Notes under the pieces: model-generated
Told to the model about the DNA's origin: nothing
Database searches by the model: none
The model's input: only the letters and a program-made list of their open reading frames with translations
DNA from: Termitomyces sp. T153
Taxonomy: Eukaryota > Basidiomycota > Agaricomycetes > Agaricales > Lyophyllaceae
NCBI GenBank assembly: GCA_018296165.2
Contig: JACKQL020000010.1
Coordinates: forward strand, 682,001-746,000
Length of the DNA stretch: 64,000 nucleotides
Reading direction: 5' to 3'
In this document: positions 24,720 through 35,957 of the stretch, piece by piece
How positions within the stretch are numbered: position 1 is the stretch's first letter
Layout: the number at the start of each line of letters is the position of its first letter
Position numbers and translations under genes: made by a program

Positions 24720-27700
24720 AGGTATGATGGCATCTGGATCTCACTCTGAGTTGCCCTCTAGTTGTGCCCCTGCCTTGTCTTTGACTTCCCAGTGTCCACA
24801 TACATGCTCTCAGCCTCCTTCTCCACTGAGCCATCTACCTAAGGCTTCTTCCTTCCTAAGGATGTCCATGGCAGACATTGCCAAGGTTGATGATGCTGAG
24901 GACTCTACTCAAGATGGATCTGACTCTTCTGCTAATGATCTTGGGGTCAATTTCAAGGATCTGTTATCCGAGGGCCTTGACAGATGCCTTTTCAAGGGAC
25001 ATGTTACCCAGGCTCCACTCCCCACCAATGTCATGATGTAATCTGAAAATAACTTGGCAGACCTGGCCTGTCCTCTACCTTCTCAAGTATTGTCCATGGG
25101 TGTGGCTACCTCTGTACCCCCTCAGACTATAATTGATTTTGCTAGACCTCTTGCCACAGCACCCCTAGTCCTCACTATCATCTTCTTGCCTGTTTGCATC
25201 CCTGCCCATGCCACCTCTGCTAGGGCTTCTTTGCTGGCACTGCCTGCTGTGGAACCACCTTCCCTACTTCTTGGCTCCTGTCTCCCAAGAAAGCTGCAAA
25301 GAGGCAAGCCTCAAAATGTCCAGTTCCTGCACATGCACCTCAGCTGTCTGTTGAAACAGCTGATACCTTCCTATACTCTCTTGCCATACCTTCTTTTCCA
25401 GCACCTGCTGCCACTGTTCCTGCTGTTGTACCCCCCACAACTGCATTGGACTCACTCAATATTTCCTATGCAGCACTGGCAGACCTCTTTCAGAGGTATT
25501 GCATGGACATTACACATGTTGCCTCTACTGCTATTCACCAGCAGCTTCCACCTAGTGATGCTACTTTATCCTTACAGTTTTCTGGCTTACAGCCTATTTT
25601 ACCTCATACATCCCTCTCTACTGTGGCTGTATGTCTGCCTGACCTATTGTGGCAGGCTGCACTTCCATGCCTCTCCAATTTGGCATGCAGCCCTCATCTG
25701 CACCCTGCAATTTTGCTGCCTCCACATTACTTCCCCCTGTTGCAATTGCAGTGGGTGCACCATACACTGGATCACTCCTTCTGGCCTCTTTGTATTGTCT
25801 TCTTACTTCCACCTCTGCCTTATGCATGTCAGCATGGGATTCCACTGTTTCAGGACCATTTCATTGCTTCCTTGGCAGGTCTCCCATTGTCATGCCCTCT
25901 TCTTGCAGCTCCTCCAGAATCTGCAGTGGATATGGATCTGAACATCATGCCCATTCCACTCCATGTACAGCAGGTGTTCAATGCTGGCTGGACTGTCTAC
26001 ATTCTTCTGGATCTGCTCACAGCTACTTGTCATAGAGCACTTACAATGCCAAACTGGTGAGGTAATTCCTCCTTATCTCTCACCTCTTCTGGTGAGCTGC
26101 AGGTATCAAACTCCAAATTTGACCCCAACAAGGAGTGTTTCATTACAGCACTGAAATTCATGTAGGCTTGTGCAACCCTGGTCTGGGTCATTTGCCATTG
26201 CCTACATGCTAGCCCAGAGGCTCTCATTGGCAGCCCTATAGTGCACACCACTGCCTGTGCTTTCCAGGTCCATTACAATTATATTCAATGTTGCTCAGAT
26301 TTTGGCAACAACTTTCCAGTCTACCTTGCTTATGATATCTACATATGACTGCATATCTACAGAACAATGGCAACAGTGAAGTGGACCAACAGCATAAACT
26401 GGTCTTTGAAAAGAAACTGCAGGATCACAACCACTGATCACATCTGTCATTCCATGGGTCAGTGTTCTGACCTCTTCTTTAGCAATGCAAACTCTACAGC
26501 CTCTTTCTCAAAAACTAGCACCTCCTTCACTAATACTCAGTCTTTGCAATCCTTTTAAAACTTGACTTCCAAAATGATGTTGTCTTGACTCATGTTCATT
26601 TATCTTAGAAGGGGGGCACAGAGAAATGGTCCAGGTCAACACAGACCATACATTCAGGATGATCAAGGCTGCAGCCTCAAGAAAGCCATCCAATGCATGT
26701 TGTGCAGGGACAAGAGTCATTGCTTTCCAGCCTGTAAAGAGGGGGAAGCTCCTTTGCCAGATCAATGGTTGGTTTTGTTGACTCTGGGGGCAACACCTTC
26801 TGCTTTGCCTTTAATGGCCCTCAGTCCTGTTCAAAATCTGACTGTACACATTGTCATGCCTGCTCCTTGTGTGGTTAGGGACAACACTCTGCTCAAAAGT
26901 GTCCTGCATAATAACTTCTTTCTGGTCACCACTCCACTCAAAGCAGATTGGTAGGCAGTGGCTATGGCTGAGGCTGGCTCCTCTGAGCACTTTGTACATA
27001 TGCTAGACAGTTTACACCATAGATTCTTGTTAGGTCCTTATATGAAATACCTTTCACTTTTCTGTTTCTGATTACATGGAATAGGACTAGAACAATTTAC
27101 TTTAGATTGTACATTCTCCCCACTTAATCATTGTTGTACTGCCAATCACCACAAATTATTATTGCAAAGTACAACAAGGAACATGAGCTTGGTAGAGTCT
27201 TGAAAGGACTCATGCCTGAGATGGTTGAGTGCATCTTTGGGTATTATTCCACTGCTCCACTCAATGTCATAGAACATCCTCCAGGTAAACTTTGCATTAC
27301 TATGGATCATTTATATCCACAGAACAACCCTCTAATCCCCTTAGTAAACTCACACATCAATACAAAGCAGTTTCAGTGTGATTGGTTTAGTACTTACATC
27401 TCAATCATGATGGAACTCCCTACTACAAATATTTGGAGGATCTCATTTGGTCTCTGGTAGATGATTTGGGCTGGCCTTGTGCTCCCAAAAAGTTCATGCC
27501 ATTTTGAGATGAATTCATTTATATCAGATTTGAGTGGTTGCTGGCAAACAAGATTGTGGCACTACCCATATTGAAACAAGCTAAATATTTGGAGAAGCTC
27601 AACAAGTGGACTCTGGGTGCCTTTGTATTTCTTCAAACAACCAAATCTCTTATTGGTACCCTTGATCATGTCACAAGATTACCAAGCCTTTCTAGGTTCA

Positions 27701-28030
27701 AAGCTGGTTTTCCTAAGGACTCACCTTCATGGGCTAAGTATAGAGTCATCCCTGCAGTCATTGCCAACATTGGATGGTGGAAGGACACCCTGCAATGCTC
27801 TCATTGTTCTCCATAAATAGTGTGACCCCCTAAGGTGCTGGACATAGCAGTTTACATTGATGCTTTGACCTCATGGGGCATCAGTTTCACTCTGAATGGA
27901 AAGTGGCTGGCCTGGAAGCTACAACCTAGATGGATGTTGCCAGATCACAACATAGGCTGGGCTGAGATGGTTGCTATTGACCTTGCTATGCATGCTATCA
28001 TAATTGTCAGGTTCTATTGACTATGGTTGC
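24720..28030 (+). mobile_element. Dead retrotransposon: gag-like zinc knuckles plus RT/RNase H (DIRS/Ngaro-like)
   Basis: Read in shifting frames, the block shows gag-like low-complexity sequence (24727-26060). Two zinc-knuckle-like Cys/His clusters follow: CMLCRDKSHCFPAC near 26695, and CTHCHACSLCG then a stop and QHSAQKC near 26850. An RT remnant follows (GKLCITMDHLYPQNNPLIPL, 27288-27350), then the post-palm part (DLIWSLVDDLGWPCAPKKFM, about 27440), the connection (TKSLIGTLDHVTRLPSLSRF, about 27630) and an RNase H-like end (AVYIDALTSWGISFTLNGKW then NIGWAEMVAIDLAMH, 27847-27998). This order recalls the tyrosine-recombinase (DIRS/Ngaro) retroelements abundant in mushroom genomes. The RT palm between 27380 and 27440 is deleted and there are many stops. 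No recombinase or terminal repeats were found. CpG is essentially absent. Confidence 0.7.
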
Positions 28031-28759
28031 TCAGCTCAACTGGGTGAGTCCTTACTAGGTGGACACAATGTTCTGCACTTATAACCTGTGTTCTGGGTGG
28101 GTCCTGGACATTAGATACTTACATTGCATTGCACAAAAATCACAATAGAACCATCATCTTCAACAACTTACACAGTAGTACCCGGTGTTGACAGCATCAT
28201 GAATCAAGTTAGACAATCCTCTAGCATCAACACAGCTCGCCTCAACTGCTGAATGGATGTGAATTATATTTTAAATGATGTGATGGTGCAGGAGATGTTC
28301 AAAACAAGTTCAGATGACTGATAGCACTTACTACTTATGGCCTGTCATATACAAACACAAATACTATGCTTGCTAGCACAGATATCTAATTTAGTGTCAG
28401 ATATCATTGCTCTATGTAACTGGTGACTACTCTCAGAGACCCCATCAGCTTGTTGCTACAGGTCTTGACAGCTGCTCAACCACAACCAGTCCTGACCTTG
28501 AGCTTGAGGAGCAACCATAGACAAGGCTATTAGATTGTGGTTTTATCAGCATATATGTGTGGGTGTGGGCAGAGGGATCACTTGATTTGACAAAAGGCAC
28601 AAACTGCAGCATTCACAGAGTGCCATTTAACATGGTCCACTCTCACAGGACACTAGATATGTTGCATCCAACCTCAAGATAGTAAATAGTATGCATGAAA
28701 TGTGACAGTAATGGTTACAGTTGTACTCTCAACAATGATCTAATATAACAGATCTGGGT

Positions 28760-31700
28760 GTCAAGTCAACCTCAGACAATAACAAGTATGGGTTACTTCC
28801 TCTTCTGCTTTTTCTTCTGTCTTTTCAAGCAGTCATTTGGAGTCAAGCTAGAAGGTTGTTCACAGCTGTGGTCTGTTCTGACCCTGGGACCTGTCTTGTT
28901 GGTGCTCAGTGACATGTCCAAAGGAGCAGAACTTGATTGTGAAGCCTGTAATGGAGGGGAACAGAATCAAAGATCCTCCAATTCCTTCTTCCACTTCTTG
29001 ATGATCTCTTCTGTCTTCAAACAATCTTCCAGAGATGGTTCATATTCCTCGAGTGTCCTGCAGGAAGCTTCCAACTCTTTGAGGACTGCCTTGTGGATAG
29101 TCTCAAACATGGACCCATACTTGTGCACAAAATACAGGATGGAGAACCATCAACTCATCAGGGGCTTCAGAGGTTCGAAGTATGGATGGAAGAAGTTTAT
29201 GACAGCACTATACCCCTGGTATCTGAAAAGCATTTCCTTGATGTTGGCAAGCAATTCCCAATTGCCCAAGAAAAGTCAAAAGTTCAGTGACCTTAGCTCT
29301 TTGTTATTATCACTGTCAGATTTGGGCCTCAACTCCTGGCATTGCCTTCCCCCTGGACCCTCTCTTGTCAGGCAAATGTAGGTCATACACCAAAAAAGAG
29401 CTTCAATATCATGCTGTGCATTGTAAGATGTTCTAATGGTGATGATCTTTGGGCCATCCTGAGATGCATTATACCTCTGAAGCTCTTCAAAAATTTGCTT
29501 TCCTAAAATCTCAGAGCTTGCAAAAGGTATAGTAGCCTGGACATTGGAATCAGAGAAATCATGGAAGTGAAATTTAGTTAATGTACACTTTGCTCCTCAC
29601 TTTGTGGCTTGTGTTTTCTCAGGTCAGGTATTTCAGCATGCTATGTATCACAACAGTCATGCCAAGAAATAAGGTCCATAGAGGCAGAATCATGTACCTG
29701 CTCATCCAAGAAACCAACATCTTCCTCTGACAGCTAAAGCTGGAGGTCAATAACTGAAAAGAATAAAAGTCAAAGGATTTATTACCTCTTCAGAAGTTGG
29801 TTTTTGAGTGATCAGGACCAAGTCTTCTAGGTACAGATGAGCAATAGGATACAAAGTGAGTGCATGTGCTGCAAGAGGTGGCAATTTTTTTTCATGAAAA
29901 TCAAGCAAAGCTTGGTGTTGTCTTTGTCTCTCAGTTAAGATATCACTCTTTAACCTCATTGACCAAAGTCAACTTTGTGTCTGTTATTACCTTTGCATAG
30001 TTGAAGTCAATGAGGCAGCCTTTGGTATTTTCAGCACCATTGACAGAAGAGATCAAGACATTTCTGATACTTATGTCACACTGAAGAGTTTTCTTGTGGA
30101 AGTAGAGGAATTCAAGAGCTATTTGATATGACATATCAGGAGGTGTGTCAAATCATTTGAAAGTTATGCGCATACCTTTCACAATATGCTTACAAACATG
30201 GCCAAGCTCTGGGAGATCACAGAAAGATTGCAAGGGCCAGCCATGGTCCATGAGTAGGGTCCAAGCCAACATGCAAGCAATGACTTTGGCCATTCTGAAG
30301 ACAAACTGGATGATATCACTGGTTAGTGCAATAAAGATGTGGGCCTCCCCTTTCTCTGCTTCATCAAAATTATCTGCACCTCATTTGCAACCTTGATGAG
30401 GATTTCCAGCCAAGAAGGGTTGCGACTGGAGATGTTTAAGGTTGCCACAAATAAACACATCAGTATCAACTGTTTCCATCTCTATTTTCACATCTTCCCA
30501 AGAACTAATGTGGCCAATATAGTTTGATGCTGCCTCTTCCATGGTCAGGTACATGGCCCCTTCAGCCATCACAGTTTTCAGTTGCCAGCATTGCTTCAAG
30601 ATGTATATCTAGTAAAATTGAGGGTTCCAAAAGATAAACTCATGAGGCGGAATATTGACCTAATCCAAGGCCTAAGCTTGAACATCATGAGTTTACATGC
30701 TGCCCAGATGACTGTGGCATGGCCTTGCATACATTCAGCTTTCACAACACTGAGCACTTTCATAGTAAGAAAAAGCTCCTGCATCTTGCTGTCCTCATTT
30801 GTATCTCAAACTGGCATCTCAATGACCCACTGCCATGTGTAGGTGTTATTTGCATAGTCATCAATTTTGATCTCTTCACTGAAGGAATGAAGATACTGAG
30901 ATGAGCCATGCTTTGATGGCCCCCTCCATATCCTCATAGTAGTATCCCAGCCGAGCCTCTCTGGTAAAAGCATTGAGCAAGCCAAGATGACCTGAATAAA
31001 TTTCTTCAGTTCCTGAAATGATGTTAGCAACAATCACAATAATGATTAATATCCATTGATTTGAATCCTTATGAACTTTGTGAATGTTGAAAGATGCCTG
31101 CATTCCTAAAGCACCAGAACAATCAACTACCCAGGCTGCTAGTTGTATACCAGTAAAGAGCAGCCCAGGGACAAACCATCGGTCTAGCTGTTCTCAAAGC
31201 ACCTGCTAAAGATAGCTCATCAGTTGCATTATGTGTTCCATGACATTCTGGCTATCCTCCAGTTTTACTTCGATGACAATGCTGACCCTCAGCTACCAAG
31301 CAGTGACATATTTAATCAAGTCCTAGTCAAACACTTAATCAATCAATCTGTTGGCGAAGCACAACAAAATATTTACCTCAACATTGTTTTTGACCTCCTC
31401 CAGTTTCTTTTCCCAGAACTTGGCCTTGTTTTCCATACCCAGGAGGAGGAACATGTCAGGGCAGATCAAGCTCGCAATTTTGTCTGGGAAACTTGGAGCC
31501 TTATTGGGGCTCATGAACCACCTGCAGCTGTAATGTTTGTTACAGCCCTTGTTATGGGCATTTTGGATAGCTTCACAAAGAGTGACCAAGAGCAGATAGA
31601 AGGCATTTTCTCTAGTCTTGTTCAAAGGTAAATTGACATGTTTCTGTGTTACAGGGTCACAGTATTTACAGTGTTTCTTCTTGGGATCATAGTGACAATC

Positions 31701-31838
31701 TTTGACCATCACTGTGTAGATGGCATCTATGACTGCTGGGGAAATATTGAAATACTGAATCAAAAACTCTGTAGTATTTGTCATGCAACAGTGAGCGACA
31801 AGTTCATCCTTGACTGATTTGTGAATGTCGGCCTGCAT
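28760..31838 (-). pseudogene. Decayed FunK1 fungal-type protein kinase
   Basis: Minus-strand fragments in FunK1 order. The N-terminal part reads LNKTRENAFYLLLVTLCEAI then RWFMSPNKAPSFPDKIASLI (31600-31440). The middle reads DRWFVPGLLFTGIQLAAW then FNIHKVHK (31180-31060) and ARLGYYYEDMEGA. The kinase core has ALEFLYFHKKTLQCDISIRN then VLIS (about 30110-30040; catalytic-loop Asp present as CDIS) and CLIDFNYAK (about 30010; DFD motif changed to DFN). The late part reads IPFASSEILGKQIFEEL, QHDIEALFWCMTYICLTREG then PGG (29530-29350). FunK1 kinases are a mushroom-specific expanded family of unknown substrates. Some gaps are probably introns, but in-frame stops, frameshifts and the strong CpG loss shared with the neighbouring retroelement point to an inactive gene. 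Confidence 0.72.
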
Positions 31839-32449
31839 AGTTCATCCTGGCGAGTCCTGTGCATGAGAGAAGCCTTGAGAGGTGTATCTGAGGAGGGCTT
31901 TGAGTCTACAGTTGGGTATTTTGACTTCATGAGGTGAATATTGTTATGGTTCTGAGCCAAAGATCAAGTAACTGACCTACTTAGGGAGTTTCAAAGCTAG
32001 CACATTATAAGGAGGCTGGCATTGTAAGGCCAATGTGATATTATGTAATATCACACAAAATCTAGGGATATACTGGCAAAAGCCAACAATTGAAACATGG
32101 GTAGCAGGGCAAGCCAAACACATGTGGTGGGCCAATTGAAATGGAGGTGGCTGGTCAGCTGTGGGTTGTCATGACAATTGGGGCAAAATTTTGAGCAAAT
32201 CAATTGGGCAAATCTATCTTCCTGTCATTGCTTTTGTGTTGAGAAATATGCCTTGTTATTTGACATAAATAAGGTTAAATAGATATATTTAAATTCCTAA
32301 TAGGTAGATATAGGAGGATGTGCCACAATGTAGTATAGTCTCAAAGAATCAGGCAAGCCACTCAGTCATCCAGACTGCATTGTGAGCACGAGCAAGAGGG
32401 AGCAACTAGAAGAGACAGGAATATTGTACTGGGCAAAGTGTTGTCTTCT
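31839..32449. other. CpG-poor sequence, no gene
   Basis: Continuation of the decayed island. No exon chain or repeat unit was recognised. Confidence 0.4.
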
Positions 32450-32830
32450 GGGGGAGAGAAAAGGGGACTGTGCAGTGAGATTTTAAAGGTTGGGAATAAA
32501 CACTAGCTGTTCAGTAAGATTTGGACCAAAGATTGAAAGGTTGGGAATACATACTCACTAGATGACATGGGAAGGTGGCTTGGCATTTTTGAAAAGTCCA
32601 CAGGATTAAAATGTCAATGCTTTTTAAAGAGCCAACATACATGTGATCCTGGGAGGATGGTAAACATGATCATGGGTCTGCAATCACATGGTACAGGAGG
32701 TTCATACATGTGATCATGACTTTTTTGGCTGGTTTTTTGGGTAAAAATGTTGATGCTTTTTCAATGGGTGAAGCAAACATACATGTGATCCTGGGGGAAG
32801 GATGCATTCAAATGCTTTGCCATGTCAACA
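32450..32830. repeat. Imperfect internal repeats
   Basis: The phrase AAGGTTGGGAATA-ACACTA/ATACT recurs (about 32487 and 32539). The phrase ACATACATGTGATCCTGGG recurs (about 32635 and 32776), each copy preceded by a TGTCAATGCTTTTT/TGTTGATGCTTTTT block. The region appears to be an array of diverged 100-150-bp repeats. Confidence 0.55.
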
Positions 32831-32965
32831 CTTTCCCTGCAGTTAACCACCTGAATCATCAAGTATCAAAAGTGAAACTTAACAACTGCAGGATGACATG
32901 GATGACATGGTCCTTTGGAACTTAATGATTCAGGTCTTAACTGCAGGAGTATTCAAAGAAGATGA

Positions 32966-33293
32966 AAAGTGTTGACATGGCAAAGGATTGGAGAAAGTGT
33001 TGACATGGCAAAGGACTGGGGAAAGTGTTGACATGGCAAAGGCTTGGAGAAAGTGTTGACATAGCAAAGGATTGGAGAAAGTGTTGACATGACAAAGGAT
33101 TGGGGAAAGTGTTGACATGGCAAAGGATTGGAGAAAGTGTTGACATGGTCTTCTGAAACTTAATGATTCAAGTCTTGACATGGTCTTTTGGAACATAATG
33201 ATTCAGGTCTTAACTACAGGAGTATTCAAAGAAGATGAAAAGTGTTGACATGGCAAAGGATTGGAGAAAGTGTTGACATGGCAAAGCATTGGG
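32966..33293 (+). repeat. 28-bp minisatellite, six plus two copies
   Basis: Six full copies of AAAGTGTTGACATGGCAAAG followed by GATTGGAG run without indels at 32966-33133 (starts 32966, 32994, 33022, 33050, 33078, 33106), with a partial copy at 33134-33148. Two more copies lie at 33238-33293. The sequence before each block (GAACTTAATGATTCAGGTCT and on, 32920 and 33191) is duplicated too, so the whole unit was copied. There are no unique spacers. Confidence 0.92.
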
Positions 33294-33469
33294 GCAAATG
33301 TTATCTGTAAGTTGTCCAAGCATGGCACATGCCATTTTTCAATTTTCCTGCAAAATTTATGTAGCCTCAGGCACATGTTATTTTTTAAATTTTCCCCAAA
33401 TTAGATCCCCACTTCTTCTATTGTTTTTGTGTATTTGCAATCTTGTACTTTCCCCACTGACAAACTGAA

Positions 33470-33722
33470 AAGAATCAACCAAAGTCCTAGAATGTCTCAT
33501 AAGTCAGTAGTGAAATTTTGAACCCCTTCAATACCATGCTCACTCACATGTTTGAACAGCTCCTCTCCAGTAGAACTAAACCTTGATGACAAAGTGAAAA
33601 GATGAGGATTGAACAAAGTCATAGGATGTCCCATAAGTCAGTAGTGAAATCTTCAACCCCCTCAATTCCATGCTCACTCACACTGTTTGAACAGCCCTTC
33701 TCCAGTAGAACTATTTTTGATT
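33470..33722. repeat. About 110-bp imperfect direct repeat
   Basis: 33470-33581 and 33597-33710 share AAAGTC-TAG-ATGTC-CATAA then GTCAGTAGTGAAAT, CCATGCTCACTCACA and CAGTAGAACTA. The two units are nearly adjacent. Confidence 0.7.
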
Positions 33723-33858
33723 CCAGTTCCAGCCAAAGAGGTTCTAACAATGCAAAGATTCAACAGCTACCGATTCCTCTTTGTATTCAACATTCCGGCC
33801 TAGGCATATATACATTTGTACTTATTATTACCTGGCAATATATAAAATTTTGAGCAGC

Positions 33859-33930
33859 GGGCAAATCCTTCGTCCTGTCTCCACTTCTTTTGTTGGGCAA
33901 ATCCTTTGTCCTGTCTCCACTTCTTTTCTA
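33859..33930. repeat. 36-bp tandem duplication
   Basis: Two units start at 33859 and 33895, each GGGCAAATCCTT(C/T)GTCC then TGTCTCCACTTCTTTT. On the minus strand a short frame through it repeats KKWRQDKGFA / KKWRQDEGFA; I do not call that frame a gene. Confidence 0.8.
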
Positions 33931-34119
33931 TTGCCTGCTTGTCATTGATGTGTGACGGGCCAGATGAGTTTACGATCACGGGCGATATGTGTAAACAATG
34001 GTATACCATATGTGTATTATTTGTATACTATATAACGTATATACGGAAATCTGATCGGACCAAATCTGGTGCAGGGAATGATACTACTATTGCATAGCTC
34101 ATTGAATTGCAAAAGGGAA

Positions 34120-34240
34120 AGGGTTTTGAGTTGATCTGGAAGATGCTGGGCAGGAGATAGCACAAGTCTATCTTGGCCCTAATGAGCATGCAGACTCACT
34201 TACAAAAGAAGCGGCACAAGGGTCATCAAGGTGATGCCTT
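34120..34240 (+). mobile_element. LINE RNase H C-terminal fragment
   Basis: The frame at 34159-34233 reads IAQVYLGPNEHADSLTKEAA then QGSSR. This matches the end of LINE RNase H domains, where an HxGxxGNE-type motif is followed by ADxLAKEAA. Only this scrap is recognisable; upstream and downstream sequence is degenerate. Confidence 0.5.
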
Positions 34241-34519
34241 AAAACATCTCTTCAGATACATAGACACTACTAAATGCTCTAAGATTGCCATTGATCCCAC
34301 TCCTCACCCTTCAACCTACCCTGACACAACACAACCTCCACCCGTGACACCGAGTCGCCCTCAAGGGTCCACCCTTAACTTAAGCAAAACATACATTAAT
34401 CTTCATTTTTCATATTCTAATGATGGCACCAGGCCAACTAACTGCTCATCGATCATCCCAGTCTGCCTGCCTAGGCCCTAGCAGGCTTGTGTTGTCCCTA
34501 CCTCCAGCCCACAGCACTC

Positions 34520-35640
34520 AATGCTCAATGCTCTCTATCTCAGGTCCTACAACTCTGTGCACAAATATCTAATGCCACATCTTTGCAATTGGTTTGCCCC
34601 ATTCAATCTTCCAAACATATTGGTCCCTATGATCACCTCACTTTTTGAACTAAGTAGATTGAACAGCCCAAAGCCGATGAAGTACTGGTTAAAGTCCATG
34701 TAGTGTCTATGAAGGTTGATCCTTGATACCTTTTTGATGTGTCTTGTTTCACCTCTCATCTATGTATCTGAGCACTTTCATTTATATCCTTGATCAGCGT
34801 CTATTCTGCTCTCTCTCTTGTAGGGAAACATCTACTCTGGCGTAAGTTCTTTCCCCTGGAACTATTCATCCAAGTTATTGTTATTGCGTTCTCTCTGCGT
34901 ACAACGCACTCAATGATCCTGTCCGGATGAAAGTTGGGAACGGGTGGTGTCGACGCAGGTTTGCCGCCTACATTCGTATAACTGCTGCTGATACTGCTCA
35001 CAGCTTTAGTCTCCAGCTCACTGCAGCTGTCAGAGCTGTTGTAATTGCCACTTCTTCCTCTGACAAGAAGTTGACGATTGCAAGTAGACTAGATGCCAAA
35101 ATGAAGATTGTACATTTTTCTTTCTAAACAGATTTTCTGTTAGACGAAGGGTGCTAGTGTTGACTATGTATGGTCGTCGAGGTTTGTAGTTGAACAATTC
35201 ACACCGGATGGATGTCAAGTCTTTTGCTAACGTATTGGTGAATAAAACACTTCTAAGTCTATTCAGGCGAGGAGAGCTGGCAGACAAATTCACATCATTT
35301 GTTTGTTCTCCAAGGTATGTACTCTCATGAGGTGCTGTTTGTTCACTACATCCATCAATACTTATGCCAAAGTAGTACCTATTTCCTGTGGTCATGGTTG
35401 CATCAGGGGAGCCGTCAAACTCCACAGAATTCAGGTTGGTTAAAGAACCTGATACATTCATGTCTTTCTCTATACTTCTACATTTTCATGAACTCACGCT
35501 ACCCAGGCTTGATTGGTAGAAGTTGATTGCCGCCCATCCGATCGCGACACATTGATCGCAGATTCCCGTTCAAAAAGGCGAGAGAGACATACTCGTTATT
35601 TTGATCCTCAGGTTGGCCGAAATCTGAACACCGTGTGCCT
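34520..35640 (+). pseudogene. Broken tandem copy of the adjacent alcohol dehydrogenase-like gene
   Basis: The nucleotide sequence parallels 35958-37500 block by block. CACTTTTTGAACTAAGTAGA then TTGAACAGCCCAAAGCCGAT corresponds to the intact ACTAAGGAAATTGAACAACC region. The block GGAAACATCTACTCTGGCGT aligns with GGAAGCATCTACTCTTCCGT, and CTCCAGCTCACTGCAGCTGT with CTCCAGCTCGCTGTAGCCGC. AGTTGATTGCCGCCCATCCG (about 35521) aligns with GGTTGATTGCAGCCCACCCG. About 430 bp covering the catalytic-domain middle is missing, and stops and frameshifts interrupt all frames. Intron-derived sequence is still present, so the copy arose at DNA level. Confidence 0.85.
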
Positions 35641-35957
35641 CAGACTCGCTACTGTGCGACATATTGGACGACGTGAGCATGGAAGCGTACGAAAGCGATC
35701 CTCATTTGTTTGATCGCAAATCGCTTGGAATTTCGCGCAACCTCCTGTGGATCTCTTGGGAATAAATCTATCATACTAGTACTGGTAAGGTTCCCCTTAG
35801 GAACGACTAGCTATATAAGTAGATACTTATCAGTTGATCAGGAGCGACAGGGAGCACGAACGACCATGTGGATGCGAGAAAAATTCGCCGGTTGCCGCCA
35901 CTCAGATTCTTATTAATGCCCATCCGATTGTCCCATAATTAAGACAACACCCCAGTC

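Noticed and set aside
25054..25941. A 295-codon open frame rich in Leu/Phe/Cys that looks like a multi-pass membrane protein
   Set aside because: It lies in a CpG-free, pyrimidine-rich stretch of the retroelement where stops are rare in that frame by composition. Another frame of the same DNA gives gag-like sequence continuous with the downstream zinc-knuckle region.
31224..31631. Plus-strand 135-codon frame (starts MHYVFHDILAILQF)
   Set aside because: It is the complement of the N-terminal FunK1 segment, which has recognisable family order on the minus strand.
32966..33293. Regular 28-bp repeats that superficially resemble a CRISPR array
   Set aside because: The copies are head-to-tail with no unique spacers, the host is a eukaryote and no cas genes are present. 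It is a minisatellite.
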